DNA from: a virus
Length of the DNA stretch: 34,401 nucleotides
IMG/VR virus record: IMGVR_UViG_3300043409_000843
Coordinates: 1-34,401 of that record
Strand: one strand, 5' to 3'
The position numbers were made by a program, and so were the translations under genes. The notes under the pieces are model-generated. The model saw only the letters and a list, made by a program, of their open reading frames with translations, was not told the origin of the DNA and did no database searches. Shown one piece after another: positions 1 to 8,238 of the stretch (position 1 is the stretch's first letter; each line of letters begins with the position of its first letter).

Positions 1-2
1 CA

Positions 3-587
3 GCATTTACGGTAACCGTTGGTGCTGCTAACTCTATTTCTGTTTGTGGGATTAGTGATGGTTCAACAACTCCTGTTGGCGGAACTTTATATCAATTTGG
101 TGCTGGCGCACAAGGTGCTGGCGATACAGACCTAGGACACAACGGCGGTGGTGGTGGCGGAGGTGCAGGTAGTGGAGGTGCAAACGGTTCAGGAAACCAA
201 GGTGGTGTTGGCGGTTCAGGTAGGGCAACATCTATAACTGGTTCGTCTGTTACATATGCAGGCGGTGGAGGTGGTGCTTCAGCAAGAAATACTGGTGGAA
301 CATCTAACGCTGTTGGCGGTTCAGGCGGTGGTGGAACAGGTTCCAACTACAACTATGGTTGCTCACAAGGCTCAAGCGGTTCAGCAAACACTGGCTCAGG
401 TGGTGGTGGAAACGCATATTGCACTCACACTGCTGGTGGTTCTGGTCGTGTTGTTTTGGCTTTCTTATCTTCAAATGGTCCTTTGGCAAGCATTGGTGCT
501 GGTTTAACCTATTCTCTTAGCACGGTATCTAGGTCGGGTTATCATGTTTACACTTTTACTGGTGGAACAGGAACGGTTATTCCATAA
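3..587 (+). CDS. Glycine-rich tail fibre protein, 3' end (partial)
   Basis: The reading frame is open from the window edge and ends at TAA 585-587; the start lies outside. The visible 194 residues are dominated by Gly/Ser/Asn tracts (several GGGG runs) between two short beta-rich ends, finishing with a VVLAFL strand and a YHVYTFTGGTGTVIP tail. This pattern is typical of glycine-rich domains in phage tail fibre or tail-spike proteins, where polyglycine sandwiches form the receptor-binding tip. The stop overlaps the next ATG by one base (TAATG), so the two are probably translated together. The role in host adsorption is inferred from composition and position, not from a named catalytic or binding motif. 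Confidence 0.75.
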   Translation, partial: AFTVTVGAANSISVCGISDGSTTPVGGTLYQFGAGAQGAGDTDLGHNGGGGGGGAGSGGANGSGNQGGVGGSGRATSITGSSVTYAGGGGGASARNTGGTSNAVGGSGGGGTGSNYNYGCSQGSSGSANTGSGGGGNAYCTHTAGGSGRVVLAFLSSNGPLASIGAGLTYSLSTVSRSGYHVYTFTGGTGTVIP

Positions 588-940
588 TGGCTCATTACGC
601 ATTTCTAGATGAAAATAATATTGTGACACAAGTGATTGTTGGTCGCAACGAAGATGAGGTTGTTGATGGCATCTCTGATTGGGAAACACATTACGCAAAT
701 TTTCGTGGTCAGCCTTGCATCCGCACTTCTTATAACAACAATATCCGCAAACAATTTGCCCAACCAGGATTTTATTATGATTCAATTCGTGATGAGTTTG
801 TTTCTTTAAAACCTTATGATTCATGGATATTGGATGCCAACAATGACTGGAAAGCACCTGTAGATAAACCTTCAATTGAAACTGGTGAATATCGTTGGGA
901 TGAAGCAACGCTTTCTTGGATTCTGTTTTACAGCCTTTAG
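587..940 (+). CDS. Small conserved phage structural/tail-fibre-associated protein
   Basis: 117 aa. It starts MAHYAFLDENNIVTQVIVG and contains a W-E-T-H-Y strand, an SYNNNIRKQFA segment, GFYYDSIRDEF, a PYDSWILD segment and a terminal YRWDEATLSW. The order N-term beta strand, TSYN..R..A..G..YD..RD.F..PKP..SW.LD, W.AP, Y.WDE...W is that of a small uncharacterised family common in marine and freshwater phages, usually next to tail-fibre genes. It overlaps the upstream fibre gene by one base. The stop codon lies within a terminator hairpin, so it closes a transcription unit. The precise function is unknown; a fibre chaperone or decoration role is only a guess. Confidence 0.75.
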   Translation: MAHYAFLDENNIVTQVIVGRNEDEVVDGISDWETHYANFRGQPCIRTSYNNNIRKQFAQPGFYYDSIRDEFVSLKPYDSWILDANNDWKAPVDKPSIETGEYRWDEATLSWILFYSL

Positions 941-950
941 CAAAAGGCTG
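931..950 (+). terminator. Rho-independent terminator-like hairpin after the fibre genes
   Basis: An 8-bp stem CAGCCTTT / AAAGGCTG with loop AGCA is followed by ACTTTTGGTT. It overlaps the stop codon of the preceding gene (938-940). The T-rich run after the stem supports termination, although the T tract is short. Confidence 0.6.
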
Positions 951-997
951 ACTTTTGGTTGGACCATATTTGAACTAGGGAACGCTGGGGGTATTAT

Positions 998-1201
998 ATG
1001 AGGAAAATTTACTTAAACGCACAATCCAAAGCAATGTTGAAATCTTGGGTAAAAGTGGCCTTGTCGGCCAGTTTTGCTGTGTATGCCGCGGGTTCCGCGT
1101 CATTTGGCAACATTGTCAACGCTGGTTTGGTTGCTGTTTTACCTGTAATTTACTCATGGTTAGACCCATCAGATAAGCGCTTTGGAAGAGGAACACAGTA
1201 A
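998..1201 (+). CDS. Small membrane protein, putative holin
   Basis: 67 aa. A basic N-terminus (MRKIYLNAQSKAMLKSW) is followed by two short hydrophobic stretches (about residues 17-32 and 37-54) and a charged C-terminal tail DPSDKRFGRGTQ. Size and topology fit a small holin. It sits 1.3 kb upstream of two predicted peptidoglycan hydrolases, in keeping with a lysis cassette. A GGGGG tract 7-11 nt upstream of the ATG could serve as ribosome binding site. The stop overlaps the next ATG (TAATG). Any small membrane protein could look like this, so the holin call rests on context. Confidence 0.5.
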   Translation: MRKIYLNAQSKAMLKSWVKVALSASFAVYAAGSASFGNIVNAGLVAVLPVIYSWLDPSDKRFGRGTQ

Positions 1202-1743
1202 TGGCAAAGCAACCCGAAGGAATCGACGACATTGCTAAGGCTATTATGGCAGCCATTAAGGCTGCCCGTAAGGGTGCCGTAAAAGAAGTTACTGTTAACA
1301 CTGGCAAGGGAACCTCGACAAAAATTGGAAACACGGCTTACAAAAACGGGAGATGGGGAAAAACTGTCAAAATTGATTCCAAGGTTCCAATTCAAATGGA
1401 AACATACGCTAAGGGTAGCGCAGAGTACAAGGCTGCCCTAAAAAAGAAGATGGCTAACCAGAAACTTTTGGAAAAAGTTAACAAAAAATACGATAAATCT
1501 GATGGAAGCAAAAATAGGGCTTACCAAGAAGCATTGGCAGCAGAAAAGCAGGCGGACAACTGGTTTATGCAGTCTGATGGTGGTGCAAGAAATTCAAAAA
1601 TCGTAAGAGAATATGTTGACCCAAAGGGTGAAGCACAAAGGGTTAAAAATATTGCCAAATTTGAAAAAACTAATGCTAAATATGACAAAATTACCGCCAA
1701 AAAAAATACTAAAAAAGCAAAGAAAGATTCGAAGAAATCTTAA
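1201..1743 (+). CDS. Lysine-rich protein with shared N-terminal helix motif
   Basis: 180 aa, strongly basic; the C-terminal 25 residues are mostly Lys and Ala. The first about 20 residues (MAKQPEGIDDIAKAIMAAIK) resemble the N-termini of the proteins at 9263 and 9880 (pattern P-Q/E-G-x-x-D-I-x-K-x-I, then an amphipathic Ala/Ile helix), whereas the rest differs. I recognise no enzymatic domain. A basic, low-complexity, helical protein in a late operon suits a DNA-associated virion protein, but that is inference. It is coupled by TAATG to both neighbours. Confidence 0.65.
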   Translation: MAKQPEGIDDIAKAIMAAIKAARKGAVKEVTVNTGKGTSTKIGNTAYKNGRWGKTVKIDSKVPIQMETYAKGSAEYKAALKKKMANQKLLEKVNKKYDKSDGSKNRAYQEALAAEKQADNWFMQSDGGARNSKIVREYVDPKGEAQRVKNIAKFEKTNAKYDKITAKKNTKKAKKDSKKS

Positions 1744-1925
1744 TGGCTAAAAAAAAATCTCCAATAGATTTTGGGGATAACCGTATTTGGCGTGGTGACC
1801 ATGAAGCCCGAAGGAAGGCTAATACTGCTTTGGAAAAGATGGGTGTTCCATCTGATTACAAGGTACAGTATATTGCCGAAAAAGATTTAAAGGGTCAATA
1901 CAAGAAACAACAAAGGAAAAAATAA
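1743..1925 (+). CDS. Small basic hypothetical protein
   Basis: 60 aa with Lys/Arg at both ends (MAKKKSPIDFG ... KKQQRKK) and a central segment containing RIWRGDHEARRKANTALEKMGVP. No family recognised. It is linked by one-base TAATG overlaps to the genes on either side, which supports real translation. It lies in the stretch of small basic late proteins between the holin-like gene and the lysins. Confidence 0.6.
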   Translation: MAKKKSPIDFGDNRIWRGDHEARRKANTALEKMGVPSDYKVQYIAEKDLKGQYKKQQRKK

Positions 1926-2275
1926 TGCCAACTTTGGGTCAAAGACATTTTGCTTACACACCTGAAGGTATGGCACAATACGCTGCTGCAAAAGCCGCAA
2001 AAAATCCTGGTGGCCCTCCTTCCGATGACAAAGCAGAACGTGACATGGGTGCTTATGATTTTGTTAAAAAGAACTCCACAGGTTTCAAAATTGACCCTAG
2101 GGAACATAAAACTTTAAAAGATGCACAAATGAGTTTGGCAGATATTATATCAGAAGGCGATGTAGCAGACTATTACCCTGATGCTGTATGGGTAAGGGCA
2201 TCCAATAAACTTGTAGCACAAATGTGGGCTATGCACAAAAAATCGATGATGGCAAAAACACCAAAGAAACGATAA
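1925..2275 (+). CDS. Hypothetical late protein
   Basis: 116 aa starting MPTLGQRHFAYTPEGMAQYAAAKAA, with an acidic middle (DDKAERDMGAYDF) and a basic end (KKSMMAKTPKKR). The TPEG..QY..A motif near the N-terminus is common in short phage proteins whose function is unknown. It overlaps the next gene as TAATG at 2273-2277. No catalytic motif is visible. Confidence 0.6.
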   Translation: MPTLGQRHFAYTPEGMAQYAAAKAAKNPGGPPSDDKAERDMGAYDFVKKNSTGFKIDPREHKTLKDAQMSLADIISEGDVADYYPDAVWVRASNKLVAQMWAMHKKSMMAKTPKKR

Positions 2276-2544
2276 TGGCTGCAAAAAAAACTGCAGCATG
2301 GACACGTGCTGAAGGCAAAAACCCTGCAGGTGGGTTAAACGCCAAGGGCCGTGCATCATACAAAAAACAAACAGGAGGCACTCTTAAGCCACCTGTTTCC
2401 GCCAAACAGGCCGCTAAGTCGCCAAAGTCCGCTGCACGTCGTAAATCTTTTTGTGCAAGAATGGGCGGAATGCCAGGACCAATGAAAGACTCCAAAGGTC
2501 GTCCTACGCGCAAGGCTTTAGCACTAAAGAAATGGGATTGTTAG
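2275..2544 (+). CDS. DUF6321-like small phage protein
   Basis: 89 aa from the ATG overlapping the previous stop; a start further upstream inside that gene is possible but would disrupt the TAATG pattern. The sequence has the hallmark blocks AWTRAEGKNPAGGLNAKGR, SYKKQTGG, RRKSFCARMGGMPGPMK and RKALALKKWDC. They match my memory of a short, widely distributed uncharacterised phage family (DUF6321), often found near terminase and structural genes. It is basic with a conserved SFCARM-type motif and a C-terminal W-x-C. The molecular function is unknown. Confidence 0.75.
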   Translation: MAAKKTAAWTRAEGKNPAGGLNAKGRASYKKQTGGTLKPPVSAKQAAKSPKSAARRKSFCARMGGMPGPMKDSKGRPTRKALALKKWDC

Positions 2545-3083
2545 TGTTCATTAAGCCAGTAACGTATTGCAACCATCTTAGGGGCAAGAAACCTTCACAA
2601 GTCAAGTCACATAACTTGCGTAAAGTTATGGCTGGTGGCATGTTGGAGTTATGTGCTGCCAATGCTTGGGATGCTCTTGTTGTCGCCGCTGAAAAGGATG
2701 GTATTGTGTTGTCTCCATCCAGTTTGGGGGACATGTATCGTTCTATTGCACAGCAAAAAGCGGGCTTTTTGCAACGTTACCAAACAACTCCAATTGTAGG
2801 TGCGTCGACAAAAACTTACAATGGTGTAAAGTACTATTTGAAGCCTAAAAATGCACCTCTTGCTGCGCCCAATGATGATGCAAACACCTGTTCGAAACAT
2901 ATGATGGGCATTGCAGTAGATGTTAAGGGTGCTAGTGGCGAGCGACTTAAATGGATGGAAGAAAACATAGAAAAATTTGGTTGGTCATGGGAGGTTTTGC
3001 CAGAAGAACCTTGGCATATTCGTTATACCGCTGGGGATACCGTCCCTGCTGCGGTTCAGGAATGGGTATCTACTAAAGTCTAG
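2532..3083 (+). CDS. M15-family peptidase endolysin (D-Ala-D-Ala carboxypeptidase/VanY-like)
   Basis: 183 aa from ATG 2532; GTG 2544, which overlaps the previous stop, is an alternative start. The zinc-peptidase M15 signature is complete: S-K-H-M-M-G-I-A-V-D at 121-130 gives ligands His123 and Asp130, and E-E-P-W-H-I-R-Y at 158-165 gives the catalytic Glu and the third ligand His162. Family members cleave D-Ala or L-Ala-D-Glu bonds in peptidoglycan stem peptides. No signal peptide is seen, so export would depend on a holin. It is directly followed by a second, secreted wall hydrolase. Confidence 0.85.
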   Translation: MGLLVFIKPVTYCNHLRGKKPSQVKSHNLRKVMAGGMLELCAANAWDALVVAAEKDGIVLSPSSLGDMYRSIAQQKAGFLQRYQTTPIVGASTKTYNGVKYYLKPKNAPLAAPNDDANTCSKHMMGIAVDVKGASGERLKWMEENIEKFGWSWEVLPEEPWHIRYTAGDTVPAAVQEWVSTKV

Positions 3084-3095
3084 AAGAACACGATG

Positions 3096-3111
3096 GTTGA
3101 CTAACGTCAAC
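3096..3111 (+). other. Short inverted repeat upstream of the lysozyme-like gene
   Basis: GTTGAC-TAAC-GTCAAC forms a 6-bp stem with a 4-nt loop in the 42-nt gap before the lysozyme-like gene. It sits just 5' of a TAGGATGG ribosome-binding-site-like sequence. It could affect translation or mRNA processing; there is no T tract, so it is not a convincing terminator. Confidence 0.35.
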
Positions 3112-3125
3112 TAGGATGGTTAACT

Positions 3126-3539
3126 ATGCGTAAATTACTTAAGGTATGTTTGTGTTTTATTTTATTAATGTTGTTGTGGGGTACTGCAACGTCGGCCAAA
3201 AAACCGACGTTATTGTGCCCTGAACGGCATAATTTGATTCGTTTTGTTTCTACTGGCCCCAAAATGGTGTACAAAGTAGATTATGTAATGCACCGTGAGT
3301 CACGCTGTAGACAATTGGCCTTTAATCCCGACGACCCAAATGGTGGTTCTTATGGTTTATTTCAAATCAATGGTTATTGGTGTAAACCATCACGTTGGTC
3401 AAAGTCTGGTTGGCTACAGGAACAAGGTATTCTTAAAACTTGTAACGATTTATATAATCCTTTGGTAAACGCCAAGGCGTTTATGTTGATGTTTGATTAT
3501 GCTGGTTGGGAACCTTGGGGTGGAGAGCCGTGGAACTAA
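3126..3539 (+). CDS. Secreted lysozyme-like (transglycosylase-fold) muralytic enzyme
   Basis: 137 aa. Residues 1-24 form a signal peptide or signal anchor (MRKLLK, then a Leu-rich core, then a TATSA-type cleavage region). The mature part shows the lysozyme-superfamily pattern: H-R-E-S-R-C with the likely catalytic Glu58, S-Y-G-L-F-Q-I-N at 75-82, and a late AGWEPWG segment. Four Cys (31, 61, 86, 106) could form disulfides. Predicted to cut peptidoglycan glycan strands after Sec export. It is the second wall hydrolase next to the M15 enzyme and overlaps the terL start by 10 nt. Confidence 0.75.
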   Translation: MRKLLKVCLCFILLMLLWGTATSAKKPTLLCPERHNLIRFVSTGPKMVYKVDYVMHRESRCRQLAFNPDDPNGGSYGLFQINGYWCKPSRWSKSGWLQEQGILKTCNDLYNPLVNAKAFMLMFDYAGWEPWGGEPWN

Positions 3540-5134
3540 ACGAACTACTACAAGAGGCCGAATGGCGTAAATGTCGTGGCGCAGACAACGCTACACCACA
3601 AGAACTAGTTGAAGCATTCAGTTATTTTTGTGCAAAATATTGGTATGTAAAACATCCAGAACGTGGGCGCATCAAGTTTGTTTTGCGACCAGCCCAAATA
3701 GGGACAATGGACGTTTGGATGACGGAACGTTACAGTATCGTTCTAAAGGCACGTCAGATTGGCTTTTCTACATTGGCTGCAGCATACAGTTTTTGGTTGG
3801 TGTTCTTTCGTCCAGACCGTTTGGTGGTTATGTTATCGAGAACCGAACGTGAGTCTGTTAAGTTGTTGGCTAAAGCCAAATACGGTTATAGATTCTTACC
3901 ACAATGGGTTAAACTACGTGGCCCACAACCAACAACTGACCACCAGTTAAAGATGGTGTTTGATAACGAGTCAACTATTGAGTCTTTGCCATCCAATAAC
4001 GACCCTGCGCGTGGTGAGTCTGTGTATTTAGTTATTGTCGACGAATGGGCGTTTCTTCCCAACGCTGAAGAAGCGTGGGCATCTATTGAGCCAGTATCGG
4101 ACGTTGGTGGACGTGTAATTGGCCTTAGCACGGCCAACGGTTCTGGAAACTTCTACCACCAATTATGGGTTGGTTCTCAAACAGGGTCAAATAAATTTAA
4201 GGGAATCTTTTATCCGTGGTCTGCGGACGGTGAACGTAATCAAGACTGGTATGATGCTAAAGCAGCCAACATGCACCCCTGGCAGTTACATCAAGAGTAC
4301 CCTTCATTCCCAGAAGAAGCGTTTATTAAGTCTGGTAACCCAGTGTTTGACATTCAAATGTTGGATGACATGGCTATTATTGCCCCAAGTATTGGGCATT
4401 ACCATTTGTATTCTGCGGGTAACTCTGAATTTCAGCCAGCAGAAGATGGTCCATTAGCAATATATGATATGCCACGAAAAGACAGCGTTTATGTTATTGG
4501 TGCTGACGTTTCCGAAGGTTTGTCGTATGGAGACTATAGTTCTGCCCATATTATTGATGCCAAGACAGGTATTGTCGTCGCGCATTGGCATGGTCGTATT
4601 GAACCAGACTTGTTTGGTGAACATTTGGCAGAGTTGGGTTGGTGGTACAACAATGCTTTGCTGGGTATCGAGAACAATAACCACGGGTTGACGACGCTAA
4701 AAGCGTCGCAACGCTATGGTTATAAGAATCTTTATAAACAGCGTAGAATGGCTAGTATACGACCAGAACAAACAGACATTTTGGGGTGGAGAACCACTGC
4801 TACGACAAAGCCGTTGATGATTGACGAGTTTGCAGCCGCCATGCGTACTGGCGCTATTGAAATATATGACCGTCAGACCATTGCGGAACTGCGCACATAT
4901 GTCCGTAAAGATAATGGTCGAACTTCGGGTAGCCCACATGACGACAGGGTTATTTCGTTGGCCATTGCAAACCAAATGTTAAAATATGTGTGGCTTCCAG
5001 AGTACATGGACACTAAAAAACCACCAGTCAATAGCCTTTTGTGGTGGGAACAACACATTTTTACCAATAATCGTACAGGAAAAACTAAAATGGGTGCCCA
5101 TAACGTCCGTGACGCTACACCGTTTCGTAGATAA
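3530..5134 (+). CDS. terL: Terminase large subunit (DNA packaging ATPase/nuclease)
   Basis: 534 aa from GTG 3530, preceded by GGGGTGGAGAG; an in-frame TTG at 3506 is less likely. The ATPase domain has an atypical Walker A, A-R-Q-I-G-F-S-T (74-81), Walker B with V-I-V-D-E (Asp171/Glu172) and the coupling motif S-T-A-N-G-S. The C-terminal nuclease domain has G-A-D-V-S-E (Asp326), I-E-N-N-N-H-G and D-D-R-V (471-474), as expected for an RNase H-fold terminase nuclease. It translocates and cuts DNA at the portal. No small terminase subunit could be recognised nearby. The stop is part of a recurrent TAAGGGAACG sequence. Confidence 0.95.
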   Translation: MELNELLQEAEWRKCRGADNATPQELVEAFSYFCAKYWYVKHPERGRIKFVLRPAQIGTMDVWMTERYSIVLKARQIGFSTLAAAYSFWLVFFRPDRLVVMLSRTERESVKLLAKAKYGYRFLPQWVKLRGPQPTTDHQLKMVFDNESTIESLPSNNDPARGESVYLVIVDEWAFLPNAEEAWASIEPVSDVGGRVIGLSTANGSGNFYHQLWVGSQTGSNKFKGIFYPWSADGERNQDWYDAKAANMHPWQLHQEYPSFPEEAFIKSGNPVFDIQMLDDMAIIAPSIGHYHLYSAGNSEFQPAEDGPLAIYDMPRKDSVYVIGADVSEGLSYGDYSSAHIIDAKTGIVVAHWHGRIEPDLFGEHLAELGWWYNNALLGIENNNHGLTTLKASQRYGYKNLYKQRRMASIRPEQTDILGWRTTATTKPLMIDEFAAAMRTGAIEIYDRQTIAELRTYVRKDNGRTSGSPHDDRVISLAIANQMLKYVWLPEYMDTKKPPVNSLLWWEQHIFTNNRTGKTKMGAHNVRDATPFRR

Positions 5135-5153
5135 GGGAACGACAGGAACTATA

Positions 5154-5378
5154 ATGATGGAATTATCGTGTGAAACTTGCAAAAATCAGTTCTTTGTCGA
5201 ACAAATGCCCCATCGTGGGTCTATTTGTTTTAAATGCCATATCAAAGGTGTTCGACTTGGCTTCACTTATGGTGTTGAGGATTTTCATGGTCCAACAATT
5301 AGAGAACGCCAACAAAAAACTATTGAAGATGCTGCTGCTGGCGGATATGAAGCCGTCCCAGTTACGAATTGGAGTTAA
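5154..5378 (+). CDS. Small zinc-ribbon-like protein
   Basis: 74 aa from ATG 5154; a second ATG follows at 5157. Two CxxC pairs (C-E-T-C near residue 7 and C-F-K-C near residue 27) are spaced like a zinc ribbon, followed by a charged helix with IRERQQKTIEDAAAGG. It lies between terL and a small membrane protein in the packaging region. A nucleic-acid or protein-interaction role is plausible for a zinc ribbon, but no specific family is recognised. Confidence 0.65.
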   Translation: MMELSCETCKNQFFVEQMPHRGSICFKCHIKGVRLGFTYGVEDFHGPTIRERQQKTIEDAAAGGYEAVPVTNWS

Positions 5379-5381
5379 AAC

Positions 5382-5579
5382 ATGGAACCAGTTTGGGTAC
5401 CGATTATTGTTGCCTTGATAACTGGACCAGTTGTTGTTGTTTTGCAAAGATTGCGTAAAGAAAATACCGACCAGCATAATGAGGGCAGAATATTGCTAAA
5501 AGTTATTGGTTCCAAGGTTGATAAAATAGGTTCTAAAATTGACAACCATATTGGTTGGCATGATGGGAAGCAGGAATAA
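5382..5579 (+). CDS. Small membrane protein with C-terminal helix (DUF2746/holin-like)
   Basis: 65 aa. One N-terminal transmembrane segment (about residues 4-22, PVWVPIIVALITGPVVVVL) is followed by a charged, heptad-like tail with LLKVIGSKVDKIGSKID. This membrane-anchor-plus-coiled-coil layout resembles the small phage proteins grouped as DUF2746 or holin-like. A second holin or antiholin pairing with the 998-1201 product is possible. It overlaps the portal start as TAATG. Function is inferred from topology only. Confidence 0.5.
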   Translation: MEPVWVPIIVALITGPVVVVLQRLRKENTDQHNEGRILLKVIGSKVDKIGSKIDNHIGWHDGKQE

Positions 5580-7363
5580 TGGCTAAGAAATATTCGTCAG
5601 ACCATCTAGAAAAATGTCGCACCCGTTTAAGCAGTTCACGCAAATGGCGTAAATCTGAGGGTTACGACGCCACATGGCGTCGTTTGAACGACATGTATAT
5701 GGGTAAGCAATACGATTCCCATAAAGAAGAAGATAGAATGCTTGTTAATATTGCCTTCAGCACTATTAACGTTATTTCGCCATCAATTTCTGTTAACTAC
5801 CCAAAAATTACGGTTAATGCTGTTGATTCTTCTAATTCCGCTAATGCCGTTATTGCGGAAGCGGTAGTAAACTATTGGTGGAAACATCGTGACATTCGCA
5901 CCGAATTCCGTCGTAGCATTAAAGACATGCTAACCGTTGGTCATGGATGGATTAAAGTTGGCTACAGGTTTGTCGAGGAAGAGGCTATTGGAACTGGCGA
6001 CACAGAGGTTTCCGACCCAGTTGAGGGAGGCGATGGAACCCCAAACACTACGGTTCTTGAAGATAGTCCTTTTGCCGAACGTGTTTCCCCAGGTGACGTA
6101 TTTGTTGACCCAGATGCAACCAGCATGAGCGATGTTAAGTGGATTGCGCAACGTATCCGTCGGCCAATAGCCGACGTAAAAAACGATAAACGCTACAATA
6201 AAGCAGCACGCAATAAGGTCCAGGTTATGGCTGTTGCTAAATACTCTGATGACCCATCACGTCGAAAAGTTCAAGACCTTAGTATTGGTTATGCAGAACT
6301 ATGGGAATTCTATGACATTGCCGCTAATACTATGTGTATTTTTTGTGATTCTGGAGATTATTTCTTGGTAGAACCAATGAAAATGCCATACTCATTTGGC
6401 CAGCCGTTTGTTATGATTCGCAATTATGACGTTCCTGACCGTTTCTATCCAATTGGCGACTTGGAATCAATTGAACCGCTGCAACGAGAACTAAACGAAA
6501 CTCGTACCCAGATGATGAATCATCGCAAAAAGTTTAGTCGCAAGTATTTGTATAAGGAATCATCGTTCGACCAGCAGGGTCGAACGGCATTGGAGTCTGA
6601 CGACGACAACGTTATGGTTCCAGTTATGTCAGATGAACCACTAAGTGGTGTTGTGACCGCATTCCCTGCGGTAATCAACCCGCCAGAGTTTTATAATCAA
6701 ACAAGCATGATTATTACTGACATTGACCGTATTTCTGGTGTATCAGAGTTCCAACGTGGTGCCGTATCAGAAATTCGCCGTACGGCAACAGAGTCATCAT
6801 TGCTGCAAGATGCTGCAAACGCAAGAACATCTGATAAGTTGGCTATAGTTGAACAGGCTATTGCTGAAGTTGGTCGTCGCATGGTTGCTATGGCCCAACA
6901 ATACATGACTAGCGAACAGGTGGCGCGTGTTACTGGTAAAGACGGTGAACCAATTTGGATAACCTATGACCGAGATTACCTTGCTGGTAGTTTTGATTTT
7001 GAGGTTGCCGCTGGCTCAACACAACCACATAACGAATCATTTCAACGTCAAATGGCATTGCAACTGGTTGATGCTATGGCACCGTTTGCTGGTGCTGGTA
7101 TTGTTAATATGCAAAAACTGGCTGCACATGTATTGCAATTTGGTTTTGGTATTAAAAACCCAGACGAATTCATTCAGGCAGCCCCCCAGATGGGTCCAGA
7201 TGGTCAACCGATACCTGGCGCCCCTCCTGTCGACGCTGCTCAACCTGGAGGCCCAGAGGCACCGCAGGGACCAGAATCAACCTTGCCACCAGAGATTATT
7301 GCACAGTTGCAAGCCGCACAGGCGCAGCAACAACAGGGTATGCCACCTCCAGCACAATCTTAG
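5579..7363 (+). CDS. Portal protein
   Basis: 594 aa. It follows terL and precedes scaffold and capsid genes, the canonical portal position. The N-terminal half has the portal-like blocks LVNIAFSTINVISPSISV and NYWWKHRDIRTEFRRSIKDMLTVGHGWIKVG. The middle contains a long helix region, ELNETRTQMMNHRKKFSRKY, and a hinge with ISGVSEFQRGAVSEIRRTATESS. The C-terminus is Gln/Pro-rich and probably disordered. Portal dodecamers form the DNA entry channel and dock terminase and adaptor. The TAG stop is the first three bases of a TAGGGAACG sequence. Confidence 0.9.
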   Translation: MAKKYSSDHLEKCRTRLSSSRKWRKSEGYDATWRRLNDMYMGKQYDSHKEEDRMLVNIAFSTINVISPSISVNYPKITVNAVDSSNSANAVIAEAVVNYWWKHRDIRTEFRRSIKDMLTVGHGWIKVGYRFVEEEAIGTGDTEVSDPVEGGDGTPNTTVLEDSPFAERVSPGDVFVDPDATSMSDVKWIAQRIRRPIADVKNDKRYNKAARNKVQVMAVAKYSDDPSRRKVQDLSIGYAELWEFYDIAANTMCIFCDSGDYFLVEPMKMPYSFGQPFVMIRNYDVPDRFYPIGDLESIEPLQRELNETRTQMMNHRKKFSRKYLYKESSFDQQGRTALESDDDNVMVPVMSDEPLSGVVTAFPAVINPPEFYNQTSMIITDIDRISGVSEFQRGAVSEIRRTATESSLLQDAANARTSDKLAIVEQAIAEVGRRMVAMAQQYMTSEQVARVTGKDGEPIWITYDRDYLAGSFDFEVAAGSTQPHNESFQRQMALQLVDAMAPFAGAGIVNMQKLAAHVLQFGFGIKNPDEFIQAAPQMGPDGQPIPGAPPVDAAQPGGPEAPQGPESTLPPEIIAQLQAAQAQQQQGMPPPAQS

Positions 7364-7425
7364 GGAACGCCTAGTTCATATGTAGGAACAACCAACCCTT
7401 TGGATTCCTAGGAGATAAGAATACA

Positions 7426-8205
7426 ATGAGTGATGAACTCACCCCACAAGCCGTGGAACCCGTACCAGAAAGTACAGGGACAACCGAAGCAAGTGTAATC
7501 ACAGAAGCACCCGATACACCTTCACTGGACGTAAACGAATACTCTAATCACAGAGTTCGCATAAAGTCTAATGGAGAGGAATTGCAAATTCCGTTATCTG
7601 AGGCTATTGCAGGATATCAACGTCAGTCGGATTATACCCGTAAGACGCAAGAATTGTCAGAGCAGCGGGACCAGTTCCAGTTTGCTAGTGCACTTCAAGC
7701 GGCTTTGGACAATAATCCAGAATCCACAATAGAGTTACTTAAGAACCATTATGGTTTGGCCCAACCAAACCAACAGGTTGTTGAGGAACAATATTTGGAC
7801 CCAACTGAACGAAAGTATCGTGAACTAGACCGAAGGATTGCGTCATTCGAAGATTATCAGAATCAACAAAATATTGAGACTGAGATTCAGGGTTTGCAGC
7901 GCAAGTATGGTGATTTTGATGTCAAGGAAGTTGTTACATCTGCTTTACGGATGAACTCAACGGACTTGGAAGGCGTGTACAAGCAACTGTCTTATGACAA
8001 GATGGTGGCACAGAATAAACTTCGTCAGGCTGCATTAGATGCTGAACGCGACGCTAACGCTAGCGTTGTTGAGGCAAAGAGGGCAGCCAGCGTTGTTAGT
8101 GGCGGTTCATCCGCTACAGCGACGACAACGAGTGAAAATGTGACACCTATTAAGTCGGTATCAGAGGCTTGGGCTGCAGCCAAACTTCAAATGGGCGCGA
8201 ACTAA
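7426..8205 (+). CDS. Scaffold-like capsid assembly protein
   Basis: 259 aa, acidic N-terminus (MSDELTPQAVEPVPE), Gln/Glu-rich helices in the middle (EQRDQFQFASALQAAL; EDYQNQQNIETEIQGLQRKY) and a low-complexity Ala/Ser/Thr C-terminus ending in a short helix, SVSEAWAAAKLQM. Composition and its place just before the capsid gene match phage scaffolding proteins, which guide procapsid assembly and then leave. The region 71-76, YQRQSDYTRK, matches a motif seen in many phage scaffold proteins. A TAGGAGAT ribosome binding site lies 10 nt before the ATG. Confidence 0.8.
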   Translation: MSDELTPQAVEPVPESTGTTEASVITEAPDTPSLDVNEYSNHRVRIKSNGEELQIPLSEAIAGYQRQSDYTRKTQELSEQRDQFQFASALQAALDNNPESTIELLKNHYGLAQPNQQVVEEQYLDPTERKYRELDRRIASFEDYQNQQNIETEIQGLQRKYGDFDVKEVVTSALRMNSTDLEGVYKQLSYDKMVAQNKLRQAALDAERDANASVVEAKRAASVVSGGSSATATTTSENVTPIKSVSEAWAAAKLQMGAN

Positions 8206-8238
8206 TCATCCATTAAATCTATTTTCTAGGAGAAAATA

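Noticed and set aside
92-346. - strand frame rich in Pro (complement of glycine-rich fibre)
   Set aside because: It is the antisense of Gly codons in the fibre gene and has no independent coding signs.
970-997. Promoter TTGAAC - 16 nt - TATTAT before the holin-like gene
   Set aside because: The -10 hexamer ends directly at the ATG, so transcription would begin inside the coding sequence; the gene more likely depends on a ribosome binding site in GGGGG.
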